Source of the DNA: Sulfuritalea sp.
Lineage (GTDB): Bacteria > Pseudomonadota > Gammaproteobacteria > Burkholderiales > Rhodocyclaceae
Assembly: GCA_030651305.1 (NCBI GenBank)
Contig: JAUSCI010000027.1
Span: 1-58,544 of the forward strand
DNA: 58,544 nt
Direction: 5' to 3'
Shown one piece after another: positions 24,617 to 36,282 of this stretch. A program made the position numbers and the translations under genes. How positions within the stretch are numbered: the stretch's first letter is position 1; every line of letters begins with the position of its first letter. A model generated the notes under the pieces. That model did not search any database. It was not told the origin of the DNA and saw only the letters and a list, made by a program, of their open reading frames with translations.

Positions 24617-25254
24617 GAAATCTGATCTTGGTACCTGCTCTGCTATTGCTGGCAGGCTGCGTTGCACAGCCGGTTAAGTACGACATGAGCGCATTCGTCG
24701 CGGCGGCGCCACGGTCGATATTGGTTGTCCCGACGATTAATAAATCGCTTGATGTTGACGCCCCCAATTACGTGCTGTCAACTCTGCCAGTTCCTTTGGC
24801 AGAAAAGGGCTACTACGTATTCCCGGTCAACACCACCAAATACGTCTTGGAACAGGAAGGCATGTATGACGCCGATCGCATCCACGGCGAGCCTACAGAA
24901 AGCCTGGCAAAGCTCTTCGGGGCGGATGCCGTTCTCTACGTAAAGATAAATCGATGGGATGCCCAATACTTGCTAATTGCGGCAACAGTGACAGTCGATT
25001 TCGATTACCGCTTAGTTAGCAAGGATGGTACGGAGATTTGGAAAGAGCACAAGACCATGCAATATTCTCCGCAGAACAACAACAATTCCGGGTCGGCCTT
25101 GGCTGTTTTGATAGGGGCGGTCGTCAGTGCCGCAATGACACGCATAGCTCCGAACTACCTTCCCCTCACCCAGCAAGCTAACCGGCAGGTTTTCGTCCTT
25201 GGTCCAAATGCGCTTCCTGATGGACCCTATCGGCCGAAGGAATTGAAAAAGTAA
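24613..25254 (+). CDS. DUF799 (GNA1162-like) lipoprotein
   Basis: 213 aa; GTG start overlapping the previous stop, lipobox LLLLAGC. The body begins RSILVVPTINKSLDVDAPNY and contains LFGADAVLYVKINRWDAQY, the DUF799 signature. The Neisseria homologue GNA1162 resembles the N-terminal TolB domain. As the last gene of the CsgG/DUF4810/DUF799 set it probably acts in envelope export or assembly. Confidence 0.85.
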   Translation: MRNLILVPALLLLAGCVAQPVKYDMSAFVAAAPRSILVVPTINKSLDVDAPNYVLSTLPVPLAEKGYYVFPVNTTKYVLEQEGMYDADRIHGEPTESLAKLFGADAVLYVKINRWDAQYLLIAATVTVDFDYRLVSKDGTEIWKEHKTMQYSPQNNNNSGSALAVLIGAVVSAAMTRIAPNYLPLTQQANRQVFVLGPNALPDGPYRPKELKK

Positions 25255-25977
25255 CGAGAAAAGCCCGCCCTGTCCATCGCAGTATGGCGTGAGCATAGTC
25301 CCTTTCCAGGCCAACACCTGAGCCCGGTCTTGATCACGACGTTGCGCACAAGTGGGGCATGCGAGTGACATGGCGGACGTTGCGGCGATAGATTGTCGGC
25401 ACGCAAGCGTTACGCACACCACAGCACTTTGACCAGCGGGAATATCGGATTCAAAAGCCCCTAAACGGACCTAATTTACAAGGCAACTGCCAGACCGTTT
25501 TCGCCGTGCGCGCCCAGAGGCGACCGACTGCCAGACGACGCGGGGCCGGGACACTGAAAACCTGGAAACCTGGGAAGCTGAGCGGGGCCATCAGACCGCG
25601 CAGCATTTCAGGATTTCAGCTCGGCAGGTTTTCGCGCCGGGTCAGCCTCGCCATCCTCTGTCGTCACTGGCGAAGCGTCATTGCAAGCCACCACTATCGC
25701 AGTCGAGAGTAATTGCGTTGTGGGTGATCCGCGATCGAGCGTAACTGCCATCCACAGGTCAGCTCCGACACACGCATTGTTCGCGGCAACATTGTTGACA
25801 CCACTTCCGGATCGGCGTAAAAAGCGAACCTCACTGATGCAGCACCAAGGTCAGCAACGAGGCCGGACGTCAAAAGTTGTCCGCAACGGTCAGCCGTCAG
25901 GTTGATCGCTCGTAGTAGGTCACGCAGGACTTCAATCCCAAGGGGAATGTTTATCACCCCTTGAATTGGAGACTGAA
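25255..25977. other. Intergenic region, repeat C and replication-module leader
   Basis: No gene with a sound start. The region holds repeat copy C (25263-25341), a GC-rich segment with GGCAGGTTTTC (25623), and a leader with TTGGAG before the ATPase gene. It may hold the element's origin of replication, inferred only from its place beside the replication genes. Confidence 0.45.
25263..25341 (+). repeat. Cassette-boundary repeat, copy C
   Basis: Starts 9 bp after the stop of the DUF799 gene. From 25293 it matches the right half of copy B (CCCTTTCCAGG, CCAACACCTGAGCCCGGTC). Together A, B and C delimit the DUF4230-like gene and the lipoprotein operon as two units. Confidence 0.75.
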
Positions 25978-27495
25978 TTGACCGAATCAAATAAAAACTC
26001 GCCGGCGGTCCCGTCGGTGTATGCAAAAGACCTTGCGATCGATCGGTTAGAAGCCGCGATCTCTCCGTACGCCTCCATCGAGCCGATTGCGCAGACACTG
26101 GAGTGGCTGAGCTCGCTTCTCTACGCGGTCGATCCGGACACTGGCGACACCGCGATGGGCCGCGTAGTGACCGCAGTTTTCCGGAAACTCGACGGCGATA
26201 ACGATGGCGTTACCCTGATCGAGTATTGGGTCAAGGATGGCGACGGACACCATACTCGCGCCGAGATCGAGGCAATGTGGTCGTCGCTAAAGCTGGCCGG
26301 GGAAAATTCCAGCCCGGTCGTCAGCACTATCAAAGCAGCCGACGAGAATGACCGTGGCGCGGCAGCAATTGACGATGCGGATGAAGCTCAGTTGTCGCCC
26401 GGTGACACTGACACCATCGATTCAGCGGAGCGGCCGGCAGGCGCGAACAAGGTAATTCCCAATCTGCTGGCAAAGTTTTCGCTTCTGGGCAAGGTTGGCG
26501 AGATCGAGAAGCAAGCGGTGAATTCAATGCCATTCCTCGGGCAACTCGCTCTCACTGGACAGTCGTCGGTCTGGTACTCGCCCCCCGGCGCTGGGAAGAC
26601 GCTGCTCACCTTGGCTTTTTTGATCGAGGCTATCCAGCAGGGCAAGGTCAATCCAGCGACCGTTTTTTACTTCAACATGGACGACGACAGCGGCGGCTTA
26701 CTGGTGAAGGCCGGTATTGCCGAAGAGTTCAGATTTCACATGATCGCCGACGGCCATCAGGACTTCGACGCCAACATATTTTTCACCTACATCCTTGAAC
26801 TGATCGAGAAAGACCAAGTCGCCGGGGTTGTCATCATTCTTGACACGCTGAAAAAGGTTATGGATCTTATGGACAAGACCAAGGCGACCGCCGCTACCAA
26901 AGTATTGCGTAGGTTTGGGCAGAAGGGCGGTACCTTAGTTGGTTTGGCACACACCAACAAACACCCCGGTCGAAACGGTAAGGTGCAGTACGGCGGTGTC
27001 GGTGACATCGTCGCGGATTTCGATTGCAGCTATACATTGGAAGCCGTCTCTGGCAAGGGTGATTCGACAGAAAAGGTGGTTGAGTTCACCAAGATCAAGG
27101 GGCGCGGCAATGTCGTTGATCAGGCTGCGTACAGTTACAGCGCCGGGTTTGGCATCTCGTACCTGGAGACGCTTCTTTCAGTGCAGCCATATGACCTGGC
27201 GAAGCTCGAACCCCTGAAGCAGGCCGAAGCGATTATTTCGGATGCCGAGGTTATCAGCGCAGTCGAGATATGCATCCGTACCGGCACCAATACCAAAATG
27301 TTGCTGGCGGCCGCCGTGGCCAAGCGTACAGGCCATAGCAAGCGCGCCGCCATTCAGACCATTGAGCGTTACACCGGCGATGACCCGGCGGTGCACCGCT
27401 GGAAATACAAGGTGCGTGAGCGCGGGGCCAAGGTGTTCGAAATGCTGGATGCCACGTTGCCGCTGCCGGACGCGAAGTCCTCCCCGGCACCCTAG
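25978..27495 (+). CDS. RecA-fold replication ATPase (RepA/AAA_25-like)
   Basis: This 505-aa protein has an N-terminal EF-hand-like acidic stretch and linker (~1-150), a Walker A motif SPPGAGKT (~203), a Walker B-like VVIILDTLKK (~285) and further motifs LVGLAHTNKHPG and GGVGDIVADFDC, as in RepA-type plasmid helicases and AAA_25 ATPases. It probably unwinds or loads at the element's origin. Start TTG 25978 is chosen for the GGAG 6 nt upstream. It begins the replication module. Confidence 0.8.
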   Translation: MTESNKNSPAVPSVYAKDLAIDRLEAAISPYASIEPIAQTLEWLSSLLYAVDPDTGDTAMGRVVTAVFRKLDGDNDGVTLIEYWVKDGDGHHTRAEIEAMWSSLKLAGENSSPVVSTIKAADENDRGAAAIDDADEAQLSPGDTDTIDSAERPAGANKVIPNLLAKFSLLGKVGEIEKQAVNSMPFLGQLALTGQSSVWYSPPGAGKTLLTLAFLIEAIQQGKVNPATVFYFNMDDDSGGLLVKAGIAEEFRFHMIADGHQDFDANIFFTYILELIEKDQVAGVVIILDTLKKVMDLMDKTKATAATKVLRRFGQKGGTLVGLAHTNKHPGRNGKVQYGGVGDIVADFDCSYTLEAVSGKGDSTEKVVEFTKIKGRGNVVDQAAYSYSAGFGISYLETLLSVQPYDLAKLEPLKQAEAIISDAEVISAVEICIRTGTNTKMLLAAAVAKRTGHSKRAAIQTIERYTGDDPAVHRWKYKVRERGAKVFEMLDATLPLPDAKSSPAP

Positions 27496-27728
27496 CAGGA
27501 CGGCAGTTCCGCAGGTTTTTAGATTCGCGGGGCTGCGCAGTTTCGCGGCGGTCGGGAGCTGGCCCCGGCTGCAATCGAATAGACGCCCAGTAACGCCCAA
27601 GAGGGAATCGCGGTGACAGGCACTGATCCTGGACACCATCGCTCAACCGATCAGCAGAGGCCGTGCAGGCCACCCAATACAAACCTTCATCGGGCTTAGC
27701 GCCTGTTACCAACTATTTGGAGATTTTG

Positions 27729-28304
27729 ATGTTTGAAAAAAGCGATAGCAATTTAACGATTACCGATACTGTAAATGTGGTCGTCGAACGTTCGGGGGCA
27801 ACGACAATCGATGAAGTCGACGCGAACATGGCGGCATGGTTTTTCGACATGCTCGATTTGATCGCGAAGATCACTACGCATTTGCCTGAGGCTAAGGTTA
27901 CGAACCCGGACCTAATCATGGAGTTCGTCGACTGGCTTGACGCAATGGAAGACAGTTTCGACGTTGATCCAAGGACCTACAAGGACGCCTACAGGGCCGC
28001 GCTTCGTCAGGCCCAACTGGCTGCACTGCCAGACGATCCCGCCACGACATCAGGGCAGGCGCTTGCAGAGGCCAATTTCGGCGGGATCTGGAAGGGCACT
28101 CCGGCGGAACTCTACTACGACCTAAATTCGCTGATACCGGTCGGCGCTGAACGAACGCAGGACTGGCCCCAAGACGCCAGCCGTCGGTCTTGTCGCCTGA
28201 GCATGCTTCAAGCAGGACTGATGGTTCAAGGTGTATCGATAAAGTTTGGGGGAGGCAAGGACCACTCCATTTCTATATCGATTGAAAAGGGGCCGTCATC
28301 ATAA
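27729..28304 (+). CDS. Primase-associated C-terminal-like protein, 191 aa
   Basis: The N-terminal half is helical and acidic; the C-terminal part (WKGTPAELYYDLNSLI, DWPQDASRRSCRLSMLQ, GVSIKFGGGKDHSISI) resembles the winged-helix tail of phage and plasmid primase-helicases, which carry a GTATELL...WP..LSGRL pattern. TTGGAG precedes the ATG. Likely an initiation accessory of the module; its catalytic primase part is missing. Confidence 0.6.
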   Translation: MFEKSDSNLTITDTVNVVVERSGATTIDEVDANMAAWFFDMLDLIAKITTHLPEAKVTNPDLIMEFVDWLDAMEDSFDVDPRTYKDAYRAALRQAQLAALPDDPATTSGQALAEANFGGIWKGTPAELYYDLNSLIPVGAERTQDWPQDASRRSCRLSMLQAGLMVQGVSIKFGGGKDHSISISIEKGPSS

Positions 28305-28675
28305 ATTTGACGGAGGCCATCGCCTATATGCCTAGCCCAACTCATAGGTCATCTGAGCGCAGGGCGGTATCCGCATTCATCGGGGTACCGCCTGCCATTC
28401 ACTTCACTGGAGCAGAGCGGCGGTCAGGTCGGCAGGTTTTCAGGTTTGCGGGAGGCGCAGGTTTTCGTCGGCTATCCGATGTCGGTGATCGGTGCCGTGG
28501 TGGCCGCCCCCCCCGCGCCGCCACAGTCCGGTCCCCTACCGCCGCCGCAGACCCAGAACCGTCCGAGGCCGGGTCAGCGCGACTCCCGGATGGCGACGCC
28601 CATGCCGCACCTACCCCGGCTCCCAGCGGGTCAATTCTCGTCCGCTGCCGGCCTCAACCCGAATTGGAGTACTCA
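28305..28675. other. Spacer with GCAGGTTTT repeats
   Basis: No gene with a ribosome binding site; the open frame through it lacks one until 28676. It carries GGCAGGTTTTC at 28431 and GCAGGTTTTCG at 28457, also found in the spacers at 25623 and 27511. These may be iterons or short dispersed repeats. Confidence 0.4.
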
Positions 28676-29089
28676 ATGACTAATGCATCACCTGCTTCAA
28701 TGTTTAACCTCCCGACGCAAACGATATCCGCTGAAGAGCTGCGTCTTTCCATGCCAAAACCTCAGCGCTTGCGCAAAGTTAAGCATATCCAAGTTATACC
28801 GCCCTCCGTGGAAATCATGGCTGAACTGAAGGGTTTGCTTAAGCAACTGCATCCCGACGATCCACACCCGAAGCGCAGCTGGATGCGCATCCTGATCATC
28901 GTCAACTATGAGACCGCCGGCCACCCGGACGGATTTGCATTGGCGGACGCATGGAGTCGCCGTGGTAGCAAATACAAGGGTCCAGCCGGTGTTCGCAAGT
29001 TCTGGAAGGGCATGAAGCCGTGTCCCCACGATCCACTCAGGATTAACACCCTGCGCTGGATGGTGGATCAGAAGTCGCAGGGACTTTAA
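28676..29089 (+). CDS. PriCT-like small protein, 137 aa
   Basis: The C-terminal ~80 residues (WMRILIIVNYETAGHPDGFA, LADAWSRRGSKYKGPAGVRK, FWKGMKPCP) match the pattern of the primase C-terminal 1 (PriCT-1) domain. ATG 28676 has GGAG at 6 nt. Stand-alone PriCT proteins occur in element replication modules; a role in primase loading is inferred. Confidence 0.65.
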   Translation: MTNASPASMFNLPTQTISAEELRLSMPKPQRLRKVKHIQVIPPSVEIMAELKGLLKQLHPDDPHPKRSWMRILIIVNYETAGHPDGFALADAWSRRGSKYKGPAGVRKFWKGMKPCPHDPLRINTLRWMVDQKSQGL

Positions 29090-29262
29090 CTACCAGCCAA
29101 CCTCGAACCTGCCGCATCACCACCACGAATCACCTTAACCATTTCGATGACTTTCAAAGGAGTTCCACACCATGACTTATCCGTTTCAACCTTCGAGCCA
29201 GCACGCGGTTGCGCAATTGCCGACGCCGCGCTGCCAGCTCGTTTCTATCAGGGAGGACCCCG

Positions 29263-30441
29263 ATGCCTTATGCAGACCTTGACGCATCGTTTGTGCGTTC
29301 CGTCGACATTCCACCCAAAGGGAAAGTCGACTATTACTCGAATGAAATTACGGGATTCATTCTGGAGGTCAGGAGTACCGGTGGAAAAACTTACTACGTC
29401 CGCTACCGTGACCCTCATGGCAAGCAGCGTCAGGTCAAGATCGGCGACGCGAAATCCGTGTCCTTCGATAAGGCCCGGCAGGTTGCCGAAAGGCTGCGGT
29501 CGCGCGTGGTGCTCGGCGAGTCACCGATCGAAGAAAAGAAGGCTTTGCGTTCCGTGCCAACCTTGTCGACGTTTGCTGACACCTATATTGACCACGTCAA
29601 GCGAACCCGTCGCAACTACGATTCGAGCCTTGGCTTTCTGCGTATGCACGTACTACCGCGCTTTGGTTCTCTGCACCTTGACCAGATCACGACTGCCGCA
29701 ATCGCCGATGCGCATCAGGAGCTTCTCGACAAAGGCTATGCACTTGCCACCAGTAACAAATTACCTGTCATATTAAAAATTATTTTCAATTTGGCAAAGC
29801 GACTGAAGGTTCCAGGGGCAGAAGCGAATCCGGCAGCGGAGTTCAAGATTGTCCAGCCGCAAAACGGCCGGGAGCGCTTCTTGACGCGGGAAGAAACGGC
29901 GCGACTCAAGGATGCCCTCGAACAGAGTAAGCACCCGCAACTGAAGAACTCCGTCGCCCTGATGCTTATGCTCGGCTTTCGGAAACGAGAGCTTCTTGAT
30001 GCCAAGTGGGGCGATGTCGATCTGGAGCGACGCAGTTGGCTTATTCCCTTGTCGAAGTCCGGAAAGCCGCGCCGTGTGATCATCTCAGGCGCAGCATTGG
30101 ATGTTCTGGCGAAGTTACCCAGATGGGAGAATTGTCCCTACGTAGTGCCAGATCCTGCCACGCTGAAGCCCTATATCACCCTGCAATACCATTGGGATAT
30201 CGCCAGAAAGAAGGCTGGATTACCGGATGTGAGGATGCACGACCTGCGCCATAGTTTTGCCAGCAACCTCGTCAATTCAGGTCGTTCGATCCTGGAAGTG
30301 TCCAAGCTGCTCGGGCATTCGTCGGTCAGCATGAGTCAGCGGTACACGCACCTTGCCGACGAAACTCTTTTCTCTGCCGTCGACGCCGCTGCCAACGCGA
30401 TGGGCACATCCTGGACTGATCCGCAAAAGGTAGCCGCGTAG
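29263..30441 (+). CDS. int: P4-type tyrosine integrase
   Basis: This 392-aa protein has an N-terminal arm-type DNA-binding domain (DYYSNEITGFILEVRSTGGK, YYVRYRDPHGKQRQVKIGD), a core-binding domain (~95-190) and a catalytic domain with Arg in GFRKRELL, HDLRHSFAS, LLGHSSVSMSQ and Tyr in RYTHL. GGGAGGA precedes the ATG at 29263. Its place at the right end of the island, ~240 bp from the right direct repeat, makes it the likely agent of integration. Confidence 0.92.
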   Translation: MPYADLDASFVRSVDIPPKGKVDYYSNEITGFILEVRSTGGKTYYVRYRDPHGKQRQVKIGDAKSVSFDKARQVAERLRSRVVLGESPIEEKKALRSVPTLSTFADTYIDHVKRTRRNYDSSLGFLRMHVLPRFGSLHLDQITTAAIADAHQELLDKGYALATSNKLPVILKIIFNLAKRLKVPGAEANPAAEFKIVQPQNGRERFLTREETARLKDALEQSKHPQLKNSVALMLMLGFRKRELLDAKWGDVDLERRSWLIPLSKSGKPRRVIISGAALDVLAKLPRWENCPYVVPDPATLKPYITLQYHWDIARKKAGLPDVRMHDLRHSFASNLVNSGRSILEVSKLLGHSSVSMSQRYTHLADETLFSAVDAAANAMGTSWTDPQKVAA

Positions 30442-30663
30442 CGCACCCGCCAAGGCCGAAACCGAGGCAAAATTCACCGCACCCTCTCAGCAGGCTCTCC
30501 GCTGGGTTGGGTGGTTGGTGGGTGAATTTCGGTGGGCAGATTTAGCGAAAGAACTTTGGCTTTTGTAATGTCGACGCGACATACCGGCGTGAGTTGGGTG
30601 GTGGGTGGGTAGTAACCTTTTCGAGCAGTAAAAAAGGCCGAAAACCCTTGTGACAGCTAGCAC

Positions 30664-30984
30664 TCAGCCAAGCTCTGGACTGTTCATGCGGTTCCAGACG
30701 TTCTTCACGGCGTCGGGCACCTGGGTGCGGCGCACCGGGCGGCCGAGCGGATCGAGGATGCCCTGCGAGGTATTGTAGATGATCGAGGCGTCGAACTCGT
30801 TGCTGTGGCCGAGCGCCTTGCGATAGAGCAGCAGGCCTTCGGGATTCACCAGCAGGCCGTTGTTATGCACCAAGTCGTTGAGGTTCTCGGTGCTGTTAAA
30901 AAATTCGTTCGGCTTCATCCCCTCGGGCACATCGAGCGGAATCGGACGAAAGGGAGTGACGATTTCACGCGGTCCGGATTGCAT
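30664..30984 (-). pseudogene. Truncated copy of the 390-aa gene
   Basis: It repeats the first ~100 codons of the gene at 8336-9508, starting at ATG 30984 with the same leader, then breaks off after NVWNRMN and runs into island sequence (SPELG-stop). This is the gene fragment left or brought by island insertion. It could still be transcribed from its own leader but would give a truncated product. Confidence 0.88.
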
Positions 30985-31092
30985 GCGGTCCCCCTTGGAC
31001 AGGCATTCAGACAAGACCGGGGAGCTTAGTCGGGCGCCACGGCGCCGGCAAATAGATAAATTGAACGGGCCGATGCACTGCGGCGATGCGCG
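30682..31092 (+). repeat. Right ~410-bp imperfect direct repeat bounding the island
   Basis: Partner of 9204-9617, same orientation. The match begins abruptly at TTCATGCGGTTCC and ends after GGCGATGCGC; sequence beyond 31093 is presumed host. Confidence 0.9.
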
Positions 31093-31238
31093 AAAAGTGC
31101 ATGCAATCGAAGCCCGCGCGCCACCGGCTATCAACGGCAGGAGAGAGTTGAACGGAGGCGCACGGCCACGACCGCAGTTTCTGCGACCGGGTAGTCACCC
31201 GCACGGATGACGATGTCGCACGGGAAACGTCCCGTCGA

Positions 31239-31916
31239 TCAAAAACCGATTATGTTCCTGTTCGGCACCCTCGGCGGGATAACAAATCCATCCCTGACGG
31301 CCCTGGTTTCAAACTTGGCGGCGTCCGCCATTTGGCCATCGCGGTTATAAATATTGGCTACCTCCCAACTCGCCTTGCCCAGGCCGAGTTCGGCGGCGAT
31401 GCGCATCCATTGCTCGGTGCGATGCGAATCCTTGGTCAGCCCATGGGTGCCTTTTTGATACATTTTGGCTATGCGATATGCCGAATCCTTGCTGCCGCGC
31501 ATTGCCTGGATCAATTCACCGCGATACCCCTGGTTGCCGGACGGATCTTCGATGGCATCGGAAGAAAGTTTGGCCTCCTGCTGGGCCCGAAACGCCTTCT
31601 GGGCACCGACGTGGATCCTCCTGTTGGCCTGCGCGTATCGGCTCTTCGGAAAGTCCATCCTGAACTCCGCGCTGCGCTTGATCAATAGCTCCGGATGAAC
31701 GGTCTGCTGAATTTCCTGCCATTTTGATTCCATTGCCGCGGGTCGGAAATTCGCCTTGCGTGCAGCCGCATTGTCCGTATCGGCCAAAGCCAGCTTCTGC
31801 GTTGCGCGCTGCCCGATGGCCGACCACGGTTCTTCGAACGAATAGGCAGCGAGCGGTGACAATAAGGTGGCGGCAAGCAGCAGTCTGGTTCCTTGAAGCA
31901 AAGCTATCGATTTCAT
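31239..31916 (-). CDS. Secreted Sel1-repeat-like protein
   Basis: 225 aa with a cleavable signal peptide (MKSIALLQGTRLLLAATLL, cleavage near AAYSF). The C-terminal third (AYRIAKMYQKGTHGL, WMRIAAELGLGKASWEVANIY) fits one to two Sel1/TPR-like repeats. GGAG precedes ATG 31916. Probably a periplasmic scaffold protein; partner unknown. Confidence 0.75.
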   Translation of the reverse strand: MKSIALLQGTRLLLAATLLSPLAAYSFEEPWSAIGQRATQKLALADTDNAAARKANFRPAAMESKWQEIQQTVHPELLIKRSAEFRMDFPKSRYAQANRRIHVGAQKAFRAQQEAKLSSDAIEDPSGNQGYRGELIQAMRGSKDSAYRIAKMYQKGTHGLTKDSHRTEQWMRIAAELGLGKASWEVANIYNRDGQMADAAKFETRAVRDGFVIPPRVPNRNIIGF

Positions 31917-32196
31917 GGCTAACTCCTTTGACAATCACGATCACCGTTCACACCTCTGGCGGTTTCGATAGCGCCGCGGCATCCGGTAACAAGGCTCGCA
32001 TGGACGCTGACGGCACGTCAGTCGCTGTGGAGCTAATCCCAAACATACGCGGGACGCGCGATCGACTCTGTGCGGCACCGCACTTAGCCGGATATTCCCG
32101 GCAACCGACCCTTGCTGTGACAAGGTTTCGTCGCGATGGCTATCGCTTTCCCGCCGGGGTATATTCTCCGGTTCCCCCAACATCGCACCATGCAAC

Positions 32197-35081
<2,885 letters not shown>

Positions 35082-35085
<4 letters not shown>

Positions 35086-35420
35086 GCGGCTTCGAAAACT
35101 ATTCGCGAGAAGCCCGGCAACTCGAACACGAAATCGAAACCAAGGGCGTAATCCTGGGCATCGACTGGAACGACGCCGCGCAGCTGCGCGAACTGGCCCG
35201 CGAGGCACTGGACTGCAAGCTCGGCGCAAACAACTGCGAGCCGGATGATCCGGCCGACCGCGCCCGCATCGAACTCTTCGGGCTCGCGCAACTGATGTTG
35301 ACCGTGATGAAGGAAAGCGCCAACGCCAATATCCACACCCACGGCGGCGCGGCGTGGAAGTCCTTCGCCCACGCCTTGTGGACGGAACACGATCAGCGGC
35401 AAAACAGAGCAAAAACATGA
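35082..35420 (+). CDS. Conserved small protein, 112 aa
   Basis: Overlaps the uvrA stop by 4 bp (ATGA) and the next gene's ATG, so it is coupled to both. Soluble and helical ([37 protein letters not shown]). No family recognised; may be a conserved uvrA-linked protein in this lineage. Confidence 0.65.
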
Positions 35421-36271
35421 ATCGTCATTTCATTTCCTGGCGACGGCGCATGGTCGCGCTTGTCTCGTCCGTGCTTGCCCTCGCCGCGCCCGTGGCGACC
35501 CAGGCCGCCGAGCCGGCTCTCCTGCCGATATTCGACGCCCACCTGCACTACAACTGGGAACCTGTGCCGTATTATCCGATGGACAAGGTTCTCGCGCTGT
35601 TCCGCCAGCAGGGCATCATGGGGATACTGGCCACCAGCCGGCCCAACGACGGTACCCGCGCGCTCTATGAAGCGAAGCCCAGGGACCTGTGGGTGGTGCC
35701 CTTCATCCGTCCCTACCGAATACGCGCGGACATTCAGACCTGGATGGACGATGCCTCGATTCAGGATCTGATCGAAACCGAGTACAAGCGCGGCTATTAC
35801 GTCGGCATTGGCGAGTTCCATCTTTCGGGCAAGGCGGCAGCGACGAAACTGGTCAAGCACACGGTGGATTTCGCCGTCGAACGAAATCTCTACCTGCACG
35901 CCCATGCCGACGATGAAGCGCTGGAAATCCTCTATTCCCACAACCCAAAGGCAAGGATAGTCTGGGCCCACACCGGCTTTTCAACGGCGCCAGAAAAGGT
36001 CACGGCCTACCTCGAACGCTATCCGGCGCTCTGGTGCGAGCTTTCCTATCGCTATGGCATCACCTCCGGCGGCAAACTGACGCCTGAATGGAAAGCCTTG
36101 TTCGAGCGCTATCCCGACCGCTTCCTGCTGGGTTCCGATACATGGATCAATGAGCGCTGGGACAGTTATGGCAGCACCATGAGCGACTACCGCTCGTGGC
36201 TGGCGCAACTGCCGAAGGACGTCGCCGAGAAGATCGCCTTCCGCAACGCCGAGCGCCTGTTCAAGCGCTGA
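35417..36271 (+). CDS. Exported amidohydrolase (TIM-barrel)
   Basis: 284 aa with an N-terminal signal sequence (about 1-31, ending TQAAEP). FDAHLHYNW supplies the first metal-binding HxH of the amidohydrolase_2 family, with further ligands at LYLHAHADD, WAHTGF and LLGSDTW. A periplasmic hydrolase or decarboxylase of unknown substrate. ATG 35417 overlaps the previous stop. Confidence 0.8.
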   Translation: MNRHFISWRRRMVALVSSVLALAAPVATQAAEPALLPIFDAHLHYNWEPVPYYPMDKVLALFRQQGIMGILATSRPNDGTRALYEAKPRDLWVVPFIRPYRIRADIQTWMDDASIQDLIETEYKRGYYVGIGEFHLSGKAAATKLVKHTVDFAVERNLYLHAHADDEALEILYSHNPKARIVWAHTGFSTAPEKVTAYLERYPALWCELSYRYGITSGGKLTPEWKALFERYPDRFLLGSDTWINERWDSYGSTMSDYRSWLAQLPKDVAEKIAFRNAERLFKR

Positions 36272-36282
36272 CCAGCACACGT

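Larger units (their letters stand above)
9618..30681. mobile_element. Composite genomic island, ~21 kb
   Basis: The interval between the two direct repeats has lower GC content, many short genes of unknown family, an antirestriction gene, a restriction-modification gene, a replication module and a P4-type integrase at its right edge (29263-30441). It interrupts a neighbourhood (ssb, MFS, uvrA) that is usually compact in betaproteobacteria. A tRNA-Phe 3' fragment at 11476-11525 inside it shows that it is composite, built from at least two integration events. No conjugation genes are seen, so it would need mobilisation by another element. Confidence 0.85.

Noticed and set aside
21661-25341. attC sites of an integron
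   Set aside because: The three repeats lack the RYYYAAC and GTTRRRY core pair and the usual foldable arms.
25694-26098. 134-codon minus-strand frame before the ATPase gene
   Set aside because: Overlaps the ATPase start, has no family and no ribosome binding site.
31940-32196. LexA box in front of uvrA
   Set aside because: No CTGT-N8-ACAG match seen; uvrA may not be SOS-controlled here or its site may be divergent.
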